Positions 50,590-60,700 are shown, numbered from the stretch's first letter. The stretch is 64,000 nt of DNA from UBA7703 sp034926785 (GCA_034926785.1 JAYFQU010000010.1:38503-102502), one strand, 5' to 3'. The notes: generated from the letters alone by a model not told the origin. Translations and numbers: made by a program.

Positions 50590-50625
50590 AACAGGTGGTG
50601 AACGCTTTTCACCGCCTGTTTTTTT
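50590..50625 (+). terminator. Intrinsic terminator in the polyamine operon leader
   Basis: ACAGGTGGTGAA (50591-50602) pairs with TTCACCGCCTGT (50608-50619) with one wobble and a 5-nt loop, followed by six T. It lies 54 bases before the decarboxylase start codon, so it must be bypassed for operon expression. Confidence 0.85.
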
Positions 50626-50678
50626 GTGTGTTGCAGGCGCTGGGAAGAAGGATATAACCGACGGAAGGACAAGCGCCG

Positions 50679-52136
50679 ATGGATCTGAATCAACAAAAGC
50701 GCGCGCCAATCTACGACGCTCTTGCGCAGTTTCGAAAACAGCGCGTGGTGCCGTTCGACGTGCCGGGGCATAAGCGCGGACGCGGAAACCCGGAACTCGT
50801 TGAGCTCCTGGGCGAAAAATGTGTCGGCATCGATGTCAATTCGATGAAGCCGCTGGATAATCTCTGCCATCCCGTATCGGTCATCAAGCATGCGGAGGAG
50901 CTTGCGGCGGACGCCTTCGGCGCGGCGCATGCGTTCTTGATGGTTGGGGGCACCACCTCCAGCGTGCAGAGCATGATTCTCTCCGTCTGCAAGAGCGGGG
51001 ATAAGATCATCCTGCCGAGAAATGTGCACAAGAGCGCGATCAACGCGCTGGTGCTCTGCGGCGCGGCGCCGATCTACGTCGATCCCCGCGTAGAGCCGAG
51101 GCTTGGTATCCCGCTCGGTATGGAGCTGGAAGATGTGCGCCGCGCGGCACAGGCACACCCCGACGCGGTTGCAATTCTGGTCAACAACCCGACCTACTAT
51201 GGCATTTGCTCCAATTTAAAGGCGATTGTAGAGATTGCGCATAGCTATGGCATGCTGGCGCTTGTGGACGAAGCGCACGGGACGCATCTTTACTTTAACG
51301 ATGATCTGCCGGTGAGCGCGATGGCGGCCGGCGCGGATATGGCGGCGGTCTCCATGCACAAATCCGGCGGGAGCCTGACGCAGAGCTCCCTGCTGCTGCT
51401 TGGGCCGAATGTGAACGCACGGCATGTGGACCAGATCATCAACCTGACGCAGACCACGAGCGCGTCGTATCTGCTTATGGCGAGCCTCGATATCTCCCGC
51501 AGGAACCTCGCGCTGCGTGGGGAAAAGTCGTTTGAAAAAGTGGCGCAGATGGCGGAATACGCCCGTGAGGAGATCAACGACGTCGGCGGATACTATGCCT
51601 ATGGGCGGGAACTCGTCAACGGCAACAGCATCTTCGACTTTGACGTGACCAAGCTCTCCGTCTACACGCGGGAGATCGGACTGGCAGGCATTGAGGTGTA
51701 CGACCTTCTGCGGGATGAATATGACATCCAGATCGAGTTTGGCGATATCAGCAATATTCTGGCTTATATCTCAATCGGAGACCGTTTGCAGGATATCGAG
51801 CGTCTTGTTGGCGCGCTGGCGGACATCAAGCGCCTTTATTCCAAGCCGCCGAGTGAGTTGTTTCTCGCGGAATATATCTCGCCCGTTGTGGCGGCAACCC
51901 CTCAGGCTGCGTTTTACGCCGACAAGGAATCGCTGCCCATCCGCGAGGCGATTGGGCGGATTTGCAGTGAGTTTGTGATGTGCTATCCGCCGGGGATTCC
52001 GATTCTTGCGCCCGGAGAGGTCATCACGAGGGAGATTGTGGATTACATCCTGTACGCGCAGGCAAAGGGCAGCAGTATGCAGGGGCCGGAGGATCCGGAC
52101 ATCCGGCATTTAAACGTGCTGAAAGGGGGCAGATGA
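50679..52136 (+). CDS. speA: Orn/Lys/Arg-type decarboxylase, probable arginine decarboxylase
   Basis: The 485-residue fold-I PLP enzyme begins PFDVPGHKRGRG, has HAFLMVGGTTSSVQSMILS, ALVDEAHGTHLYF, and the cofactor lysine Lys228 in SMHKSGGS. It resembles the short biosynthetic arginine/lysine/ornithine decarboxylases of Firmicutes. Arginine is the likely substrate, because agmatine deiminase and N-carbamoylputrescine amidase are in the same operon and would convert agmatine to putrescine. A weak site GGAAGGA lies about 10 bases before the ATG. It is the first gene after the leader terminator, with spermidine synthase 3 bases downstream. Confidence 0.9.
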   Translation: MDLNQQKRAPIYDALAQFRKQRVVPFDVPGHKRGRGNPELVELLGEKCVGIDVNSMKPLDNLCHPVSVIKHAEELAADAFGAAHAFLMVGGTTSSVQSMILSVCKSGDKIILPRNVHKSAINALVLCGAAPIYVDPRVEPRLGIPLGMELEDVRRAAQAHPDAVAILVNNPTYYGICSNLKAIVEIAHSYGMLALVDEAHGTHLYFNDDLPVSAMAAGADMAAVSMHKSGGSLTQSSLLLLGPNVNARHVDQIINLTQTTSASYLLMASLDISRRNLALRGEKSFEKVAQMAEYAREEINDVGGYYAYGRELVNGNSIFDFDVTKLSVYTREIGLAGIEVYDLLRDEYDIQIEFGDISNILAYISIGDRLQDIERLVGALADIKRLYSKPPSELFLAEYISPVVAATPQAAFYADKESLPIREAIGRICSEFVMCYPPGIPILAPGEVITREIVDYILYAQAKGSSMQGPEDPDIRHLNVLKGGR

Positions 52137-52139
52137 CGC

Positions 52140-52997
52140 ATGGAGTTTTGGTTTAACGACATGCACACGCAGAATGTGCAGCTTTCGATTCGTGTGGAGC
52201 AGCAGTTGTTTTCCGGCGAGAGTGACTATCAGCGCATCGATGTATTCGACTCCCCGGAGTTCGGGCGGTTCCTCGCCTCGGACGGCAGCGTGATCTTTTC
52301 CGAAAAAGACGAGTTCACCTATGACGAGATGATTGTGCATGTACCCATGGCGGTGCATCCGAATGTGAAGCGCGTGCTCGTCATCGGCGGCGGGGACGGG
52401 GGCGTCGCCCGCGAACTGACGCATTATGAGGAGATTGAGTCCATCGACGTGGTGGAGCAGGACAAACTCTTTGTCGAGGTCTGCCGGAAGTTCTTTCCCG
52501 CGAATGCCTGCGGGCTGGATGATCCGCGCGTGAAGGTCTATTATCAGGACGGCTTACGGTTTTTGCGATCGCGGCAGGACGACTATGACCTGATCATCAA
52601 CGACGCGACGAACCCTCTGGGGCATACGGCGGGACTCTTTACCAAGGAGTTTTACGGAAGCTGCTTTAAGGCGCTGCACGAGGACGGCATCATGGTCTAT
52701 CAGCACGGCAGCCCGTTCTTTGACGAGGATGAGGATCCCTGCCGCGCGATGCATAAAAAAGCGTTTCGCAGTTTTCCGATCAGCCGCGTTTATCAGGCGC
52801 ATATCCCTACCTGCCCCGCAGGATATTGGCTGTTCGGATTTGCTTCTAAAAAGTACCATCCGCTGGAGCATTTTGATAAAAAGCGTTGGGAAGAGCGGGG
52901 CATCAAAACCTGGTACTATACCGCAAACCTGCATGTCGGCGCATTTTTGCTGCCGCGTTATGTAGAAGATTTATTAGAGGAGGAAGAAAACTCATGA
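52140..52997 (+). CDS. speE: Spermidine synthase SpeE
   Basis: The 285-residue aminopropyltransferase has VIGGGDGGVARELTHYEE for the decarboxylated SAM binding site, the DVVEQD acidic motif, YDLIINDATNPLG and VYQAHIPTCPAGYWLFGFA. It transfers an aminopropyl group to putrescine or a related amine. Its donor requires SpeD, which is not in this window. Its stop overlaps the CASDH start (ATGA). Co-occurrence with the carboxyspermidine route in one operon suggests either two spermidine routes or a distinct acceptor for SpeE. Confidence 0.93.
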   Translation: MEFWFNDMHTQNVQLSIRVEQQLFSGESDYQRIDVFDSPEFGRFLASDGSVIFSEKDEFTYDEMIVHVPMAVHPNVKRVLVIGGGDGGVARELTHYEEIESIDVVEQDKLFVEVCRKFFPANACGLDDPRVKVYYQDGLRFLRSRQDDYDLIINDATNPLGHTAGLFTKEFYGSCFKALHEDGIMVYQHGSPFFDEDEDPCRAMHKKAFRSFPISRVYQAHIPTCPAGYWLFGFASKKYHPLEHFDKKRWEERGIKTWYYTANLHVGAFLLPRYVEDLLEEEENS

Positions 52998-54256
52998 ACC
53001 GGAAACTGCTCATCATCGGCTGTGGCGGCGTTGCCTCCGTTGCGATTCAAAAGTGCTGCCAGAACAGCAAAACATTTCCTGAGATTGTGATCGCGAGCCG
53101 CACACAGTCCAAATGCGACGCGATCATCTCCGCGATGATTGGAAAATCCAGCACAAAGATCTCCACTGCGCAGGTGGACGCGGACAACCTCGACGAGGTG
53201 GTTGCATTGATCGAACGCGTTCAGCCGGACGCGGTGCTCAACGTCGCCCTGCCGTATCAGGATCTGACCATCATGGAAGCGTGTCTGAAATGCGGCGTGG
53301 ACTACATCGACACCGCGAACTATGAGCCGGAGAACACGGAGGAACCCGAATGGCGCGCAGCCTATGAGGCGCGCGTTGAGCGGGAGGGTTTTTCCGCCCT
53401 TTTCGACTATAGCTACCAGTGGGCGTATGCAAAGCGCTTTGAGGAGGCGGGATTAACCGCCCTGCTCGGCACCGGATTTGATCCCGGCGTGACCAGCGTG
53501 TTCGTCTCCTATGCGAAGAAGCACTACTTTGACCGCATCGACAGCGTGGATATCCTCGACTGCAATGGTGGCGACCACGGCTATCCGTTTGCGACGAATT
53601 TTAACCCGGAGATCAACCTCAGAGAGGTTTCCGCGCCGGGCAGCTATTGGGAAAACGGTAAATGGGTCGAGATTCCCGCAATGAGCGTCAAGCGCGAATA
53701 CGATTTCCCCGAGGTGGGCAAAAAGGACATGTACCTGCTGCACCACGAGGAGATTGAAGCGCTGGCGAAACACTACCCGGAGATTAAGCGAATCCGCTTC
53801 TTCATGACGTTTGGGCAGAGCTATTTGACGCACATGAAGTGCCTTGAAAACGTTGGTATGCTCTCCACCACGCCGATTGACTTCCAGGGGCAGAAGATCG
53901 TTCCGATTCAGTTCCTCAAGGCGCTGCTGCCCGACCCCGCTTCGCTCGGCCCGCGCACCAAGGGAAAGACGAACATCGGCTGCGTGATCAGCGGAGAAAA
54001 GAACGGCAAACACAAGATGATCTTCCTCTACAATGTCTGCGACCACGAGGCGTGTTACCGCGAGCTTGGCAGCCAGGCCATCAGCTATACCACGGGCGTG
54101 CCTGCGATGATTGGCGCGGCGTTAGTGCTCTCCGGCGTGTGGAAAAAGCCGGGCGTGTTCACGACGGATGAGTTTGATCCCGATCCCTATATGGAGATGC
54201 TGAATCTTTGGGGGCTGCCCTGGGTTGTCGAAGAACACCCCGCCACGGTCGAGTAA
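52994..54256 (+). CDS. Carboxynorspermidine/carboxyspermidine dehydrogenase (saccharopine dehydrogenase family)
   Basis: The 420-residue protein starts with a Rossmann motif (LIIGCGGVASVAIQKCC) and contains DYIDTANYEPE, ALLGTGFDPGVTSVF and HEACYRELGSQAISYTTGVP. It reductively condenses aspartate semialdehyde with putrescine (or diaminopropane) to the carboxylated polyamine, using NADPH. The ATG overlaps the speE stop by 4 bases, with GAGGAGG a few bases upstream. The matching decarboxylase follows after 3 bases. Confidence 0.9.
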   Translation: MNRKLLIIGCGGVASVAIQKCCQNSKTFPEIVIASRTQSKCDAIISAMIGKSSTKISTAQVDADNLDEVVALIERVQPDAVLNVALPYQDLTIMEACLKCGVDYIDTANYEPENTEEPEWRAAYEARVEREGFSALFDYSYQWAYAKRFEEAGLTALLGTGFDPGVTSVFVSYAKKHYFDRIDSVDILDCNGGDHGYPFATNFNPEINLREVSAPGSYWENGKWVEIPAMSVKREYDFPEVGKKDMYLLHHEEIEALAKHYPEIKRIRFFMTFGQSYLTHMKCLENVGMLSTTPIDFQGQKIVPIQFLKALLPDPASLGPRTKGKTNIGCVISGEKNGKHKMIFLYNVCDHEACYRELGSQAISYTTGVPAMIGAALVLSGVWKKPGVFTTDEFDPDPYMEMLNLWGLPWVVEEHPATVE

Positions 54257-54259
54257 CCC

Positions 54260-55381
54260 ATGCGGCGGGAAGATCTTCCAACGCCGTGCTTTGTGGTGAG
54301 CGAACCGGCGCTGAAACATAACCTGGAGATACTGGCCGGCGTGCAGAAGCGTGCAGGCTGCAAGATCTTGTTGGCGCAAAAGGCATTCTCGATGTACCGG
54401 ACGTATCCGCTCATCGCCCAATTTCTGGCCGGCGCATGCGCGAGCGGGCTCTATGAGGCGCGGCTCGCAAAAGAGGAGATGGGGGGCGAGAATCATGTGT
54501 TTTCGCCCGCTTACACGGATCAGGAGATGCGGGAACTGGTTACGCTCTGCGACCATATCGTGTTCAATTCGTTTTCACAGCTGGAGCGGCATCGAGCGGT
54601 CTGGCAAAGCGGCGGTGCGAGCGTCGGCATCCGTGTCAACCCCGGATGCAGCACGCAGCAGGGACACGCAATCTATGACCCCTGCGCGCCGTTTTCGCGT
54701 CTGGGCGTCACGCGGGAAAATTTCCGCGCCGATCTGTTGAACGGCGTCGAGGGGCTGCATTTTCACACCCTTTGCGAGCAGAACAGCGACGATCTGGTAA
54801 AAACGTTTGAAGCGTTCGAACGCGATTTTGGCGTGTTTCTGCCGCGCATGAAGTGGCTCAATCTCGGCGGCGGGCATCACATCACCAAGCCGGGGTATGA
54901 TCTCTGCGCGCTGGATGAACTGCTCTACTATATCCGCGCCAGGTATGGCCTGCAGGTTTATCTGGAGCCCGGCGAAGCGGTTGCGCTCAACGCGGGCTGG
55001 TTGGATACCAGCGTGCTCGACGTCGTGCACAACGGCATGCCGATTCTGATTCTGGATGCCTCCGCCGCCTGCCATATGCCGGACGTGCTGGAGATGCCCT
55101 ATCGCCCGCCGCTCGCGGGTGAAGCGGCGGTGGAAGGGGTCGTTTGCCGGCTCGCCGCGCGGACGTGCCTCGCGGGGGACGTCATCGGCGACTATAGATT
55201 TCAGCGCGTGCCGCAGATTGGCGAGAGGCTCTCATTCGGCGACATGGCGATCTATTCCATGGTCAAAACCAACACCTTCAACGGCGTACCGCTGCCCGCC
55301 ATCGCGCTTCTGCGCGAGAACGGCGACTGCGAACTTGTAAAAACATTTGGCTATGCGGATTTTAAAGGGAGGCTCTCCTGA
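54260..55381 (+). CDS. nspC: Carboxynorspermidine/carboxyspermidine decarboxylase
   Basis: The 373-residue fold-III PLP decarboxylase has the cofactor lysine Lys41 (LLAQKAFSM), the phosphate site LGGGHHITKPGYD, EPGEAVALNAG and the C-terminal ASAACHMPDVLEMPYRP. It decarboxylates carboxyspermidine to spermidine. It sits 3 bases after CASDH and directly abuts the agmatine deiminase gene, so the six genes are one transcript. Confidence 0.92.
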   Translation: MRREDLPTPCFVVSEPALKHNLEILAGVQKRAGCKILLAQKAFSMYRTYPLIAQFLAGACASGLYEARLAKEEMGGENHVFSPAYTDQEMRELVTLCDHIVFNSFSQLERHRAVWQSGGASVGIRVNPGCSTQQGHAIYDPCAPFSRLGVTRENFRADLLNGVEGLHFHTLCEQNSDDLVKTFEAFERDFGVFLPRMKWLNLGGGHHITKPGYDLCALDELLYYIRARYGLQVYLEPGEAVALNAGWLDTSVLDVVHNGMPILILDASAACHMPDVLEMPYRPPLAGEAAVEGVVCRLAARTCLAGDVIGDYRFQRVPQIGERLSFGDMAIYSMVKTNTFNGVPLPAIALLRENGDCELVKTFGYADFKGRLS

Positions 55382-56491
55382 ATGGCGCGCTTATTGCTCC
55401 CCCGACAAGATGGGTTTTACATGCCGGCCGAGTTTTCGCCGCAGGACGGCGTACTGCTGGTTTGGCCGGTGCGGCCCGGCAGCTGGGGGCGCGATCCGCG
55501 CGCGGCGCAACGGGTGTTTTGCGATATTATGCGTGCGGCAAGCAGGAGCGAGCAGGTTTTTTTGCTCACAAATGCGGAGCATATGGAAGAAGCTTGCAAG
55601 CAATCGGGGGCGTTTGCGACCGTTCTGGAGATGGATACCGATGACGCATGGGCGCGGGATATCGGGCCGACGTTTGTCTCGGACGGGCGGGAGGTGCGCG
55701 GCGTTAGCTGGCGCTTTAACGCATGGGGCGGCACGGTGGACGGGCTGTATGCCAACTGGCAAAAGGACGACGCGGCGGCAGAGGCGTTTTGCCGCGCGAT
55801 CGGTTCCGCGTGCTACGATGCAGGAGAATTTGTTTTAGAGGGCGGCTCTATCTGCACGGATGGAGAGGGCACACTGCTGGTCACGGAAGCCTGCCTGCTC
55901 AGCGCGGGGCGAAACCCCAAGATGACGAAGGCGCAGATTGAGCAGAAGCTGAAGGCTTATCTCGGCGCGGAGAAGATTCTCTGGCTTCCGCGGGGGATCT
56001 ATCAAGACGAGACCAACGAGCATGTGGATAATATCTGCGCGTTCCTTGCCCCGGCGGAGGTCGTGCTCGCCTGGACGGACGACGAAAACGACCCGCAGTA
56101 TGCACTGAGCCGTGCGGATTATGACTATCTCATACACGAGACCGATGCGCGCGGGCGCAAGATCCGGGTTCATAAACTGCCGATTCCGGATCAGCCGGTT
56201 TTGGTGACGGAAGCGGACCTCGCAAACCTCTCGTTTGAGGACGGGGAGGACACGCTGGAGGTTGGGCAGCGTCTAGCCGCGAGCTATGTGAATTTTTACT
56301 TCACCAATGACGCGATTCTTCTGCCGCAGTTTGGCGGGGAACATGCGGCCTCCGATGCGAGAGCGGCGAAACTGTTAGGCGCGCTCTGTCCGTCGCGGGA
56401 GATCATACCGATCGATTCCCGCGTGCTGTTGCTCGGCGGCGGAAATATCCACTGCGTCACGCAGCAGATTCCGAAAGGAGCGATGAAATGA
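55382..56491 (+). CDS. aguA: Agmatine deiminase
   Basis: The 369-residue enzyme has the pentein-fold motifs VWPVRPGSWGRDPR, DTDDAWARDIGPTFV, VLEGGSICTDGEGTLL and the catalytic cysteine Cys358 in GGGNIHCVTQQIPKG. It converts agmatine to N-carbamoylputrescine and ammonia. The ATG begins right after the nspC stop, and its own stop overlaps the amidase start. Confidence 0.94.
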   Translation: MARLLLPRQDGFYMPAEFSPQDGVLLVWPVRPGSWGRDPRAAQRVFCDIMRAASRSEQVFLLTNAEHMEEACKQSGAFATVLEMDTDDAWARDIGPTFVSDGREVRGVSWRFNAWGGTVDGLYANWQKDDAAAEAFCRAIGSACYDAGEFVLEGGSICTDGEGTLLVTEACLLSAGRNPKMTKAQIEQKLKAYLGAEKILWLPRGIYQDETNEHVDNICAFLAPAEVVLAWTDDENDPQYALSRADYDYLIHETDARGRKIRVHKLPIPDQPVLVTEADLANLSFEDGEDTLEVGQRLAASYVNFYFTNDAILLPQFGGEHAASDARAAKLLGALCPSREIIPIDSRVLLLGGGNIHCVTQQIPKGAMK

Positions 56492-57366
56492 ACGAGAGCA
56501 CCATTGCGGCAATTCAGATGAAGATGTCCGCCGACCCTGCCGAAAACCTGCGCCATGCGGAGGAGCTGGTGCGTCGCGCGGCGCAGAACGGCGCGCAGAT
56601 CATTCTTCTGCCGGAGTTGTTTGAACGCCCGTACTTTTGCCAGGAACGGCGATACGACTATCTGGAATATGCCACGCCTGTTTCGGAAAACCCGGCGGTT
56701 CTTCGCCTGCAAACCGTTGCGAAGGAGCTTGGCGTCGTGATTCCGGTCAGCTTTTATGAGCAAGATGGCAATCGGCTGTATAATTCCCTTGCGATGATTG
56801 ATGCGGACGGGAGCCTCCTTGGCGTCTATCGAAAGACGCATCTACCGGACGACCATTATTATCAGGAAAAATTCTATTTTTCGCCGGGGGATTCCGGCTT
56901 TCGTGTGTTTCAAACCCGCTATGGCGCGGTGGGCACAGGCATCTGCTGGGATCAGTGGTTTCCGGAGGCCGCGCGGGCGATGGCGCTGCTCGGTGCGGAT
57001 ATCCTGCTCTATCCGACCGCCATCGGTACGGAGCCTATCCTTGGCGTGGACAGTATGCCGCATTGGCAACGAGCGATGCAGGGGCACGCGGCCGCGAATA
57101 TCCTGCCCGTAGCGGCGGCCAACCGCGTCGGGGAGGAGCGCGTACTGCCATGCCCCGAAAACGGCGGACAAACCAGCGCATTGACTTTCTACGGCAGTTC
57201 GTTCCTTACCGATGAAACGGGGGGGATCGTTTCGCAGGCGAACCGTACGGACGAGGACATCCTCTACGCACGCTACTCGTTTGCGAACATTCGCAAAGAG
57301 CGAATCAACTGGGGGTTGTTTCGCGACCGCCGGCCGGAGTGTTATAGAGCACTAGTTAAGGGATGA
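56488..57366 (+). CDS. aguB: N-carbamoylputrescine amidase
   Basis: The 292-residue nitrilase-family enzyme has the catalytic triad Glu43 (LPELFERPYFC), Lys116 (YRKTHLPD) and Cys153 (GICWDQWFPE). The HWQRAMQGHAAANILPV segment is also typical of plant-type AguB. It releases putrescine from N-carbamoylputrescine. It overlaps aguA by ATGA and is followed by the operon terminator. Confidence 0.94.
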   Translation: MNESTIAAIQMKMSADPAENLRHAEELVRRAAQNGAQIILLPELFERPYFCQERRYDYLEYATPVSENPAVLRLQTVAKELGVVIPVSFYEQDGNRLYNSLAMIDADGSLLGVYRKTHLPDDHYYQEKFYFSPGDSGFRVFQTRYGAVGTGICWDQWFPEAARAMALLGADILLYPTAIGTEPILGVDSMPHWQRAMQGHAAANILPVAAANRVGEERVLPCPENGGQTSALTFYGSSFLTDETGGIVSQANRTDEDILYARYSFANIRKERINWGLFRDRRPECYRALVKG

Positions 57367-57392
57367 TCGGGCATCACAAAGACAGATAGATT

Positions 57393-57430
57393 TTGCGGGG
57401 AAAGCCGGACGGGTGCCCCGCAATTTTTTT
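57393..57430 (+). terminator. Intrinsic terminator of the polyamine operon
   Basis: TTGCGGGG (57393-57400) pairs perfectly with CCCCGCAA (57416-57423), followed by seven T. Confidence 0.85.
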
Positions 57431-57455
57431 CGTTTGAAAAATATATTATTTAGCA

Positions 57456-57483
57456 TTGCAAATCAAACACGAAGTGTTATAAT
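57456..57483 (+). promoter_or_regulatory. Promoter of the glutamate synthase operon
   Basis: TTGCAA (57456-57461), a 16-bp spacer and a perfect TATAAT (57478-57483) with an upstream TGT (extended -10) give a start near 57490. Confidence 0.8.
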
Positions 57484-57494
57484 ATATGAAACTT

Positions 57495-57527
57495 TGCAAG
57501 ATGAAACACTCCATCTTGCAGTTTTTT
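57495..57527 (+). terminator. Promoter-proximal intrinsic terminator in the gltB leader
   Basis: TGCAAGATG (57495-57503) pairs perfectly with CATCTTGCA (57512-57520), followed by G and six T. It would stop transcripts at about 35-40 nt. Being so close to the promoter and far from gltB, it looks like an attenuation device or the end of a small RNA. Confidence 0.75.
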
Positions 57528-57765
57528 AACAGGAACAATGGCGTTCCGACTCCCGTGCATTCCAAAGCAAGGAACAGCGCGGGTGTTCGGATCGCCTTTT
57601 GTTATTGGACGGGAATTATATGAAAGAAATCCTGCAAAAACTGCAAGCGATGCAGGAGAAGAGAAAACGAGTAGGCCTATTGCTCGGTTATGGCCAAACA
57701 AAAATAATCCGCGGGGGGAAATGGAGCGTTGGCGGAACCCGCCAAAGCCATCCAGCAGGTGAAAG
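57528..57765 (+). other. Structured gltB leader, no clear gene
   Basis: A long imperfect hairpin runs from about 57540 (GGCGTTCCGA) to 57597 (TTCGGATCGCC), and TTGGCGG/CCGCCAA forms a small hairpin near 57729-57746. A frame from ATG 57620 (MKEILQKLQAMQEKRKRVG) runs into gltB in another frame; it has a poor ribosome site and I do not call it a gene. The stretch is an untranslated leader as far as I can see. Confidence 0.4.
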
Positions 57766-60700
57766 ATGGAACAACACGACATGCAGCAAAGCACAACAGC
57801 CTTTCGACAGCAAGGGACGGAGAATCAGGACGCACCGGCTGCGCCGAATACAAGGCGGGCGGCTCGTTCAATGGAGGGTGCCTCGCTTTGGCGCCCGGAG
57901 TTTGAACACGACGCCTGCGGAACCGGATTTATCGCCCACGCAAACGGCGTTCGGTCGCACGCGATTGTCAGCGATGCGCTCAAAATTCTCGAGCGGCTCG
58001 CGCATCGCGGCGGAACGGGGTCTGACCCCGATACCGGCGACGGCGCGGGCGTTCTTGTTCAATTGCCGGATCGTTTTTTTCGTAAAAACGTTTCGTTCCA
58101 TCTGCCGAAAGAGGGGCGCTATGCCGTCGGTATGTTTTTTTTGCCGCTCGACGAGGCGGAGCGTAGCGCGGCGCAGGCCGGCATTGAATCCTATGTCGGG
58201 CAAGAGGAGTTTTCTGTGCTCGGCTGGCGCGCGGTGCCGACGAACCTGCACGCCTGCGGAAATGGCGCATGGGCGAGCGTACCGAGCGTGCAGCAGCTCT
58301 TCCTCGGCTGGAAGGAGACGAAGACCCCGGCGGATGTTCGTCTGTTTGTGCTCAGAAAGCGCATTGAGCGGGCGATGAAGGAACAAGGCGCCGAGGTCTA
58401 TATTCCCAGCCTTTCGAACAAAACCGTGGTCTATAAGGGGATGATGCAGGCCTGGCAGGTCGCCGATTTTTACCCCGATTTGTTGGACGCGGATTTTGTA
58501 TCCTCCATTGCGCTGGTGCACTCGCGCTATTCAACCAACACCTTCCCGAACTGGGAGCGCGCACAACCGTTTCGCATGGTTGCGCACAATGGGGAGATCA
58601 ATACGCTCAAGGGCTGCCAGCACGCGGTTCTCGCGGCATCCGCCGCGATGGACGGAGGCAGGCTCGCCTCGCGATTTTCAGAAATATTGCCGATTCTCGA
58701 TGAAGATGGCAGCGATTCGACCATGTTCGATAATCTGCTGGAGTTTTTAGTCGTTTCCGGACGCTCGCTTCCGCAAGCGCTCTTTATGATGATGCCCGGC
58801 CCCTGGTCGAAGGACCCGACCATGGACGAAAACCAGCGCGAGTTCTTTCGCTATGCGGCTTGCCTGATGACGCCTTGGGATGGCCCCGCCGCCATGTGCT
58901 TCACCGATGGGCGGCAGATTGGTGCGGTGCTGGATCGAAACGGCCTCCGCCCGGCGCGCTGGGTGTTTACGAAGGACAACCTTCTCGTGCTCGCTTCCGA
59001 GAGCGGGGTTGTGGATATCCCTCCCTCTCAGGTGGTTCGCCGCGGACGGCTCGGCCCGAACCAAATGCTGCTGCTGGATACCGAAAGCGGCACGCTGCTG
59101 GAGGATCAGGAGATCAAGGACCGGTATCTGGACGGCCCTTGGAAGCAATGGCTCGGACAGCAGGTGGTTGAGCTGGAGAATGCGCCATTTTCGCGTATCA
59201 GCCGATGCGGCGCAAACCCGACGGAGCGGCAACGTATCTTTGGCTGGACCTATGAAGAACGGATGCTGACCGTACTGCCGATTGCCCAGACGGGGCTTGA
59301 TCCCGTAGGCGCTATGGGCTATGACGCGCCGATTGCCGTGCTCTCCGAAAAACCGCAGCCGTTGTTCCATTACTTTAAGCAGCTCTTTGCGCAGGTTACC
59401 AATCCGCCGATTGACGCGATTCAGGAGGAGTGCGTGGTTGGCATGGATGTCTTTCTCGGGCCGAACGGCGATCCGACGCTGGATAAATCCGACAACTGTC
59501 GCAAGATTCACCTCTCCTCGCCGATTCTGCAGACGGCGAACCTTGAGCGCCTGCTCGCCGGAATCCCCGGTTTTGGCGCGCGGGAAATCCATATGGTCTT
59601 CGATCCAAATGACGGATTGGAGGCAGGCCTCGACGCGTTCTTTGCCGCTGCGGAGCGGGCAATCCATGAGGGCATCTCCATTTTGGTGCTTACGGATCGC
59701 CTCGCGGACGCGGAGCACCCGCCGATTCCATCCCTGCTTGCAACCGCTGGCGTACATCACCACCTGATCCGCAAAGGTCTGCGCGGCGGTTGCTCGCTGA
59801 TTGTGGACAGCTATGAACCGCGTGAGATCCATCATGTCGCCTGCCTGATCGGCTACGGCGCAAAGTGCATCCATCTGCGCGGGGTTTATGAGGCGGTGGA
59901 GGCGCTCGCGGATGAGGGGCACCTCGCGGGCGTTTCCCTTGAAGATGCGATGGAGCATGTGCTGCACGGCTATGACCACGGCATCCTCAAGGTTATGTCC
60001 AAAATGGGTATCTCCTGTGTGGACGGCTATCATAACGCGCAGATCTTCGAGGCACTCGGACTTTCGCAGGAGCTGGTTGATCGGTTCTTTACGGGAACGG
60101 TGACGCGCGTCGGCGGCATGAATCTGATCGATTTAGAACAGGAGATATTGCGCCGACATAAGCAGGCACAGGAAACGGAGGTTAACGAACTTCCCTCCGG
60201 CGGCAGATTTCAATATAAGCGCGACGGTGAGCACCACCTGTATAACCCTGAAACCATCCATTTGCTGCAGATGGCGGTGCGGACAGGGGATTATAATCTC
60301 TTTCTGGAGTATGTTCGTCGCATCGAGGGAGACCGGCCTGTCTCTCTGCGCAATCTATTAGGCTTCACCAACTGCCATCCGATTCCCGTTGAGGAGGTCG
60401 AACCGGTTGAAAAAATCGTGCGCCGCTTCAAAACCGGGGCGATGTCCTATGGCTCCATCAGTAAGGAGGCACATGAGTGCATCGCGCTGGCGATGAACCG
60501 GCTTGGCGGCAAGAGTAACTCCGGCGAGGGCGGCGAGGCTGCGGAGCGTCTTTTTACCGAGAAGAACTCCGCCATTAAGCAGATCGCTTCCGGCCGTTTT
60601 GGCGTGACGGGGCCGTATCTCGCCTCCGCCAAGGAGATTCAGATCAAGATGGCGCAGGGCGCAAAGCCAGGCGAGGGCGGGCAACTGCCTGCCGGAAAGG

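Noticed and set aside
50288..50625. Assignment of the polyamine leader to a known riboswitch (guanidine, lysine, SAM, c-di-GMP)
   Set aside because: None of the conserved motifs of those classes that I know could be located, so I left the class open.
57599..58378. 259-codon frame starting in the gltB leader and running into gltB
   Set aside because: Only the first 40 or so codons precede gltB and the rest is a shadow of gltB in another frame. A short leader peptide is possible but unsupported.
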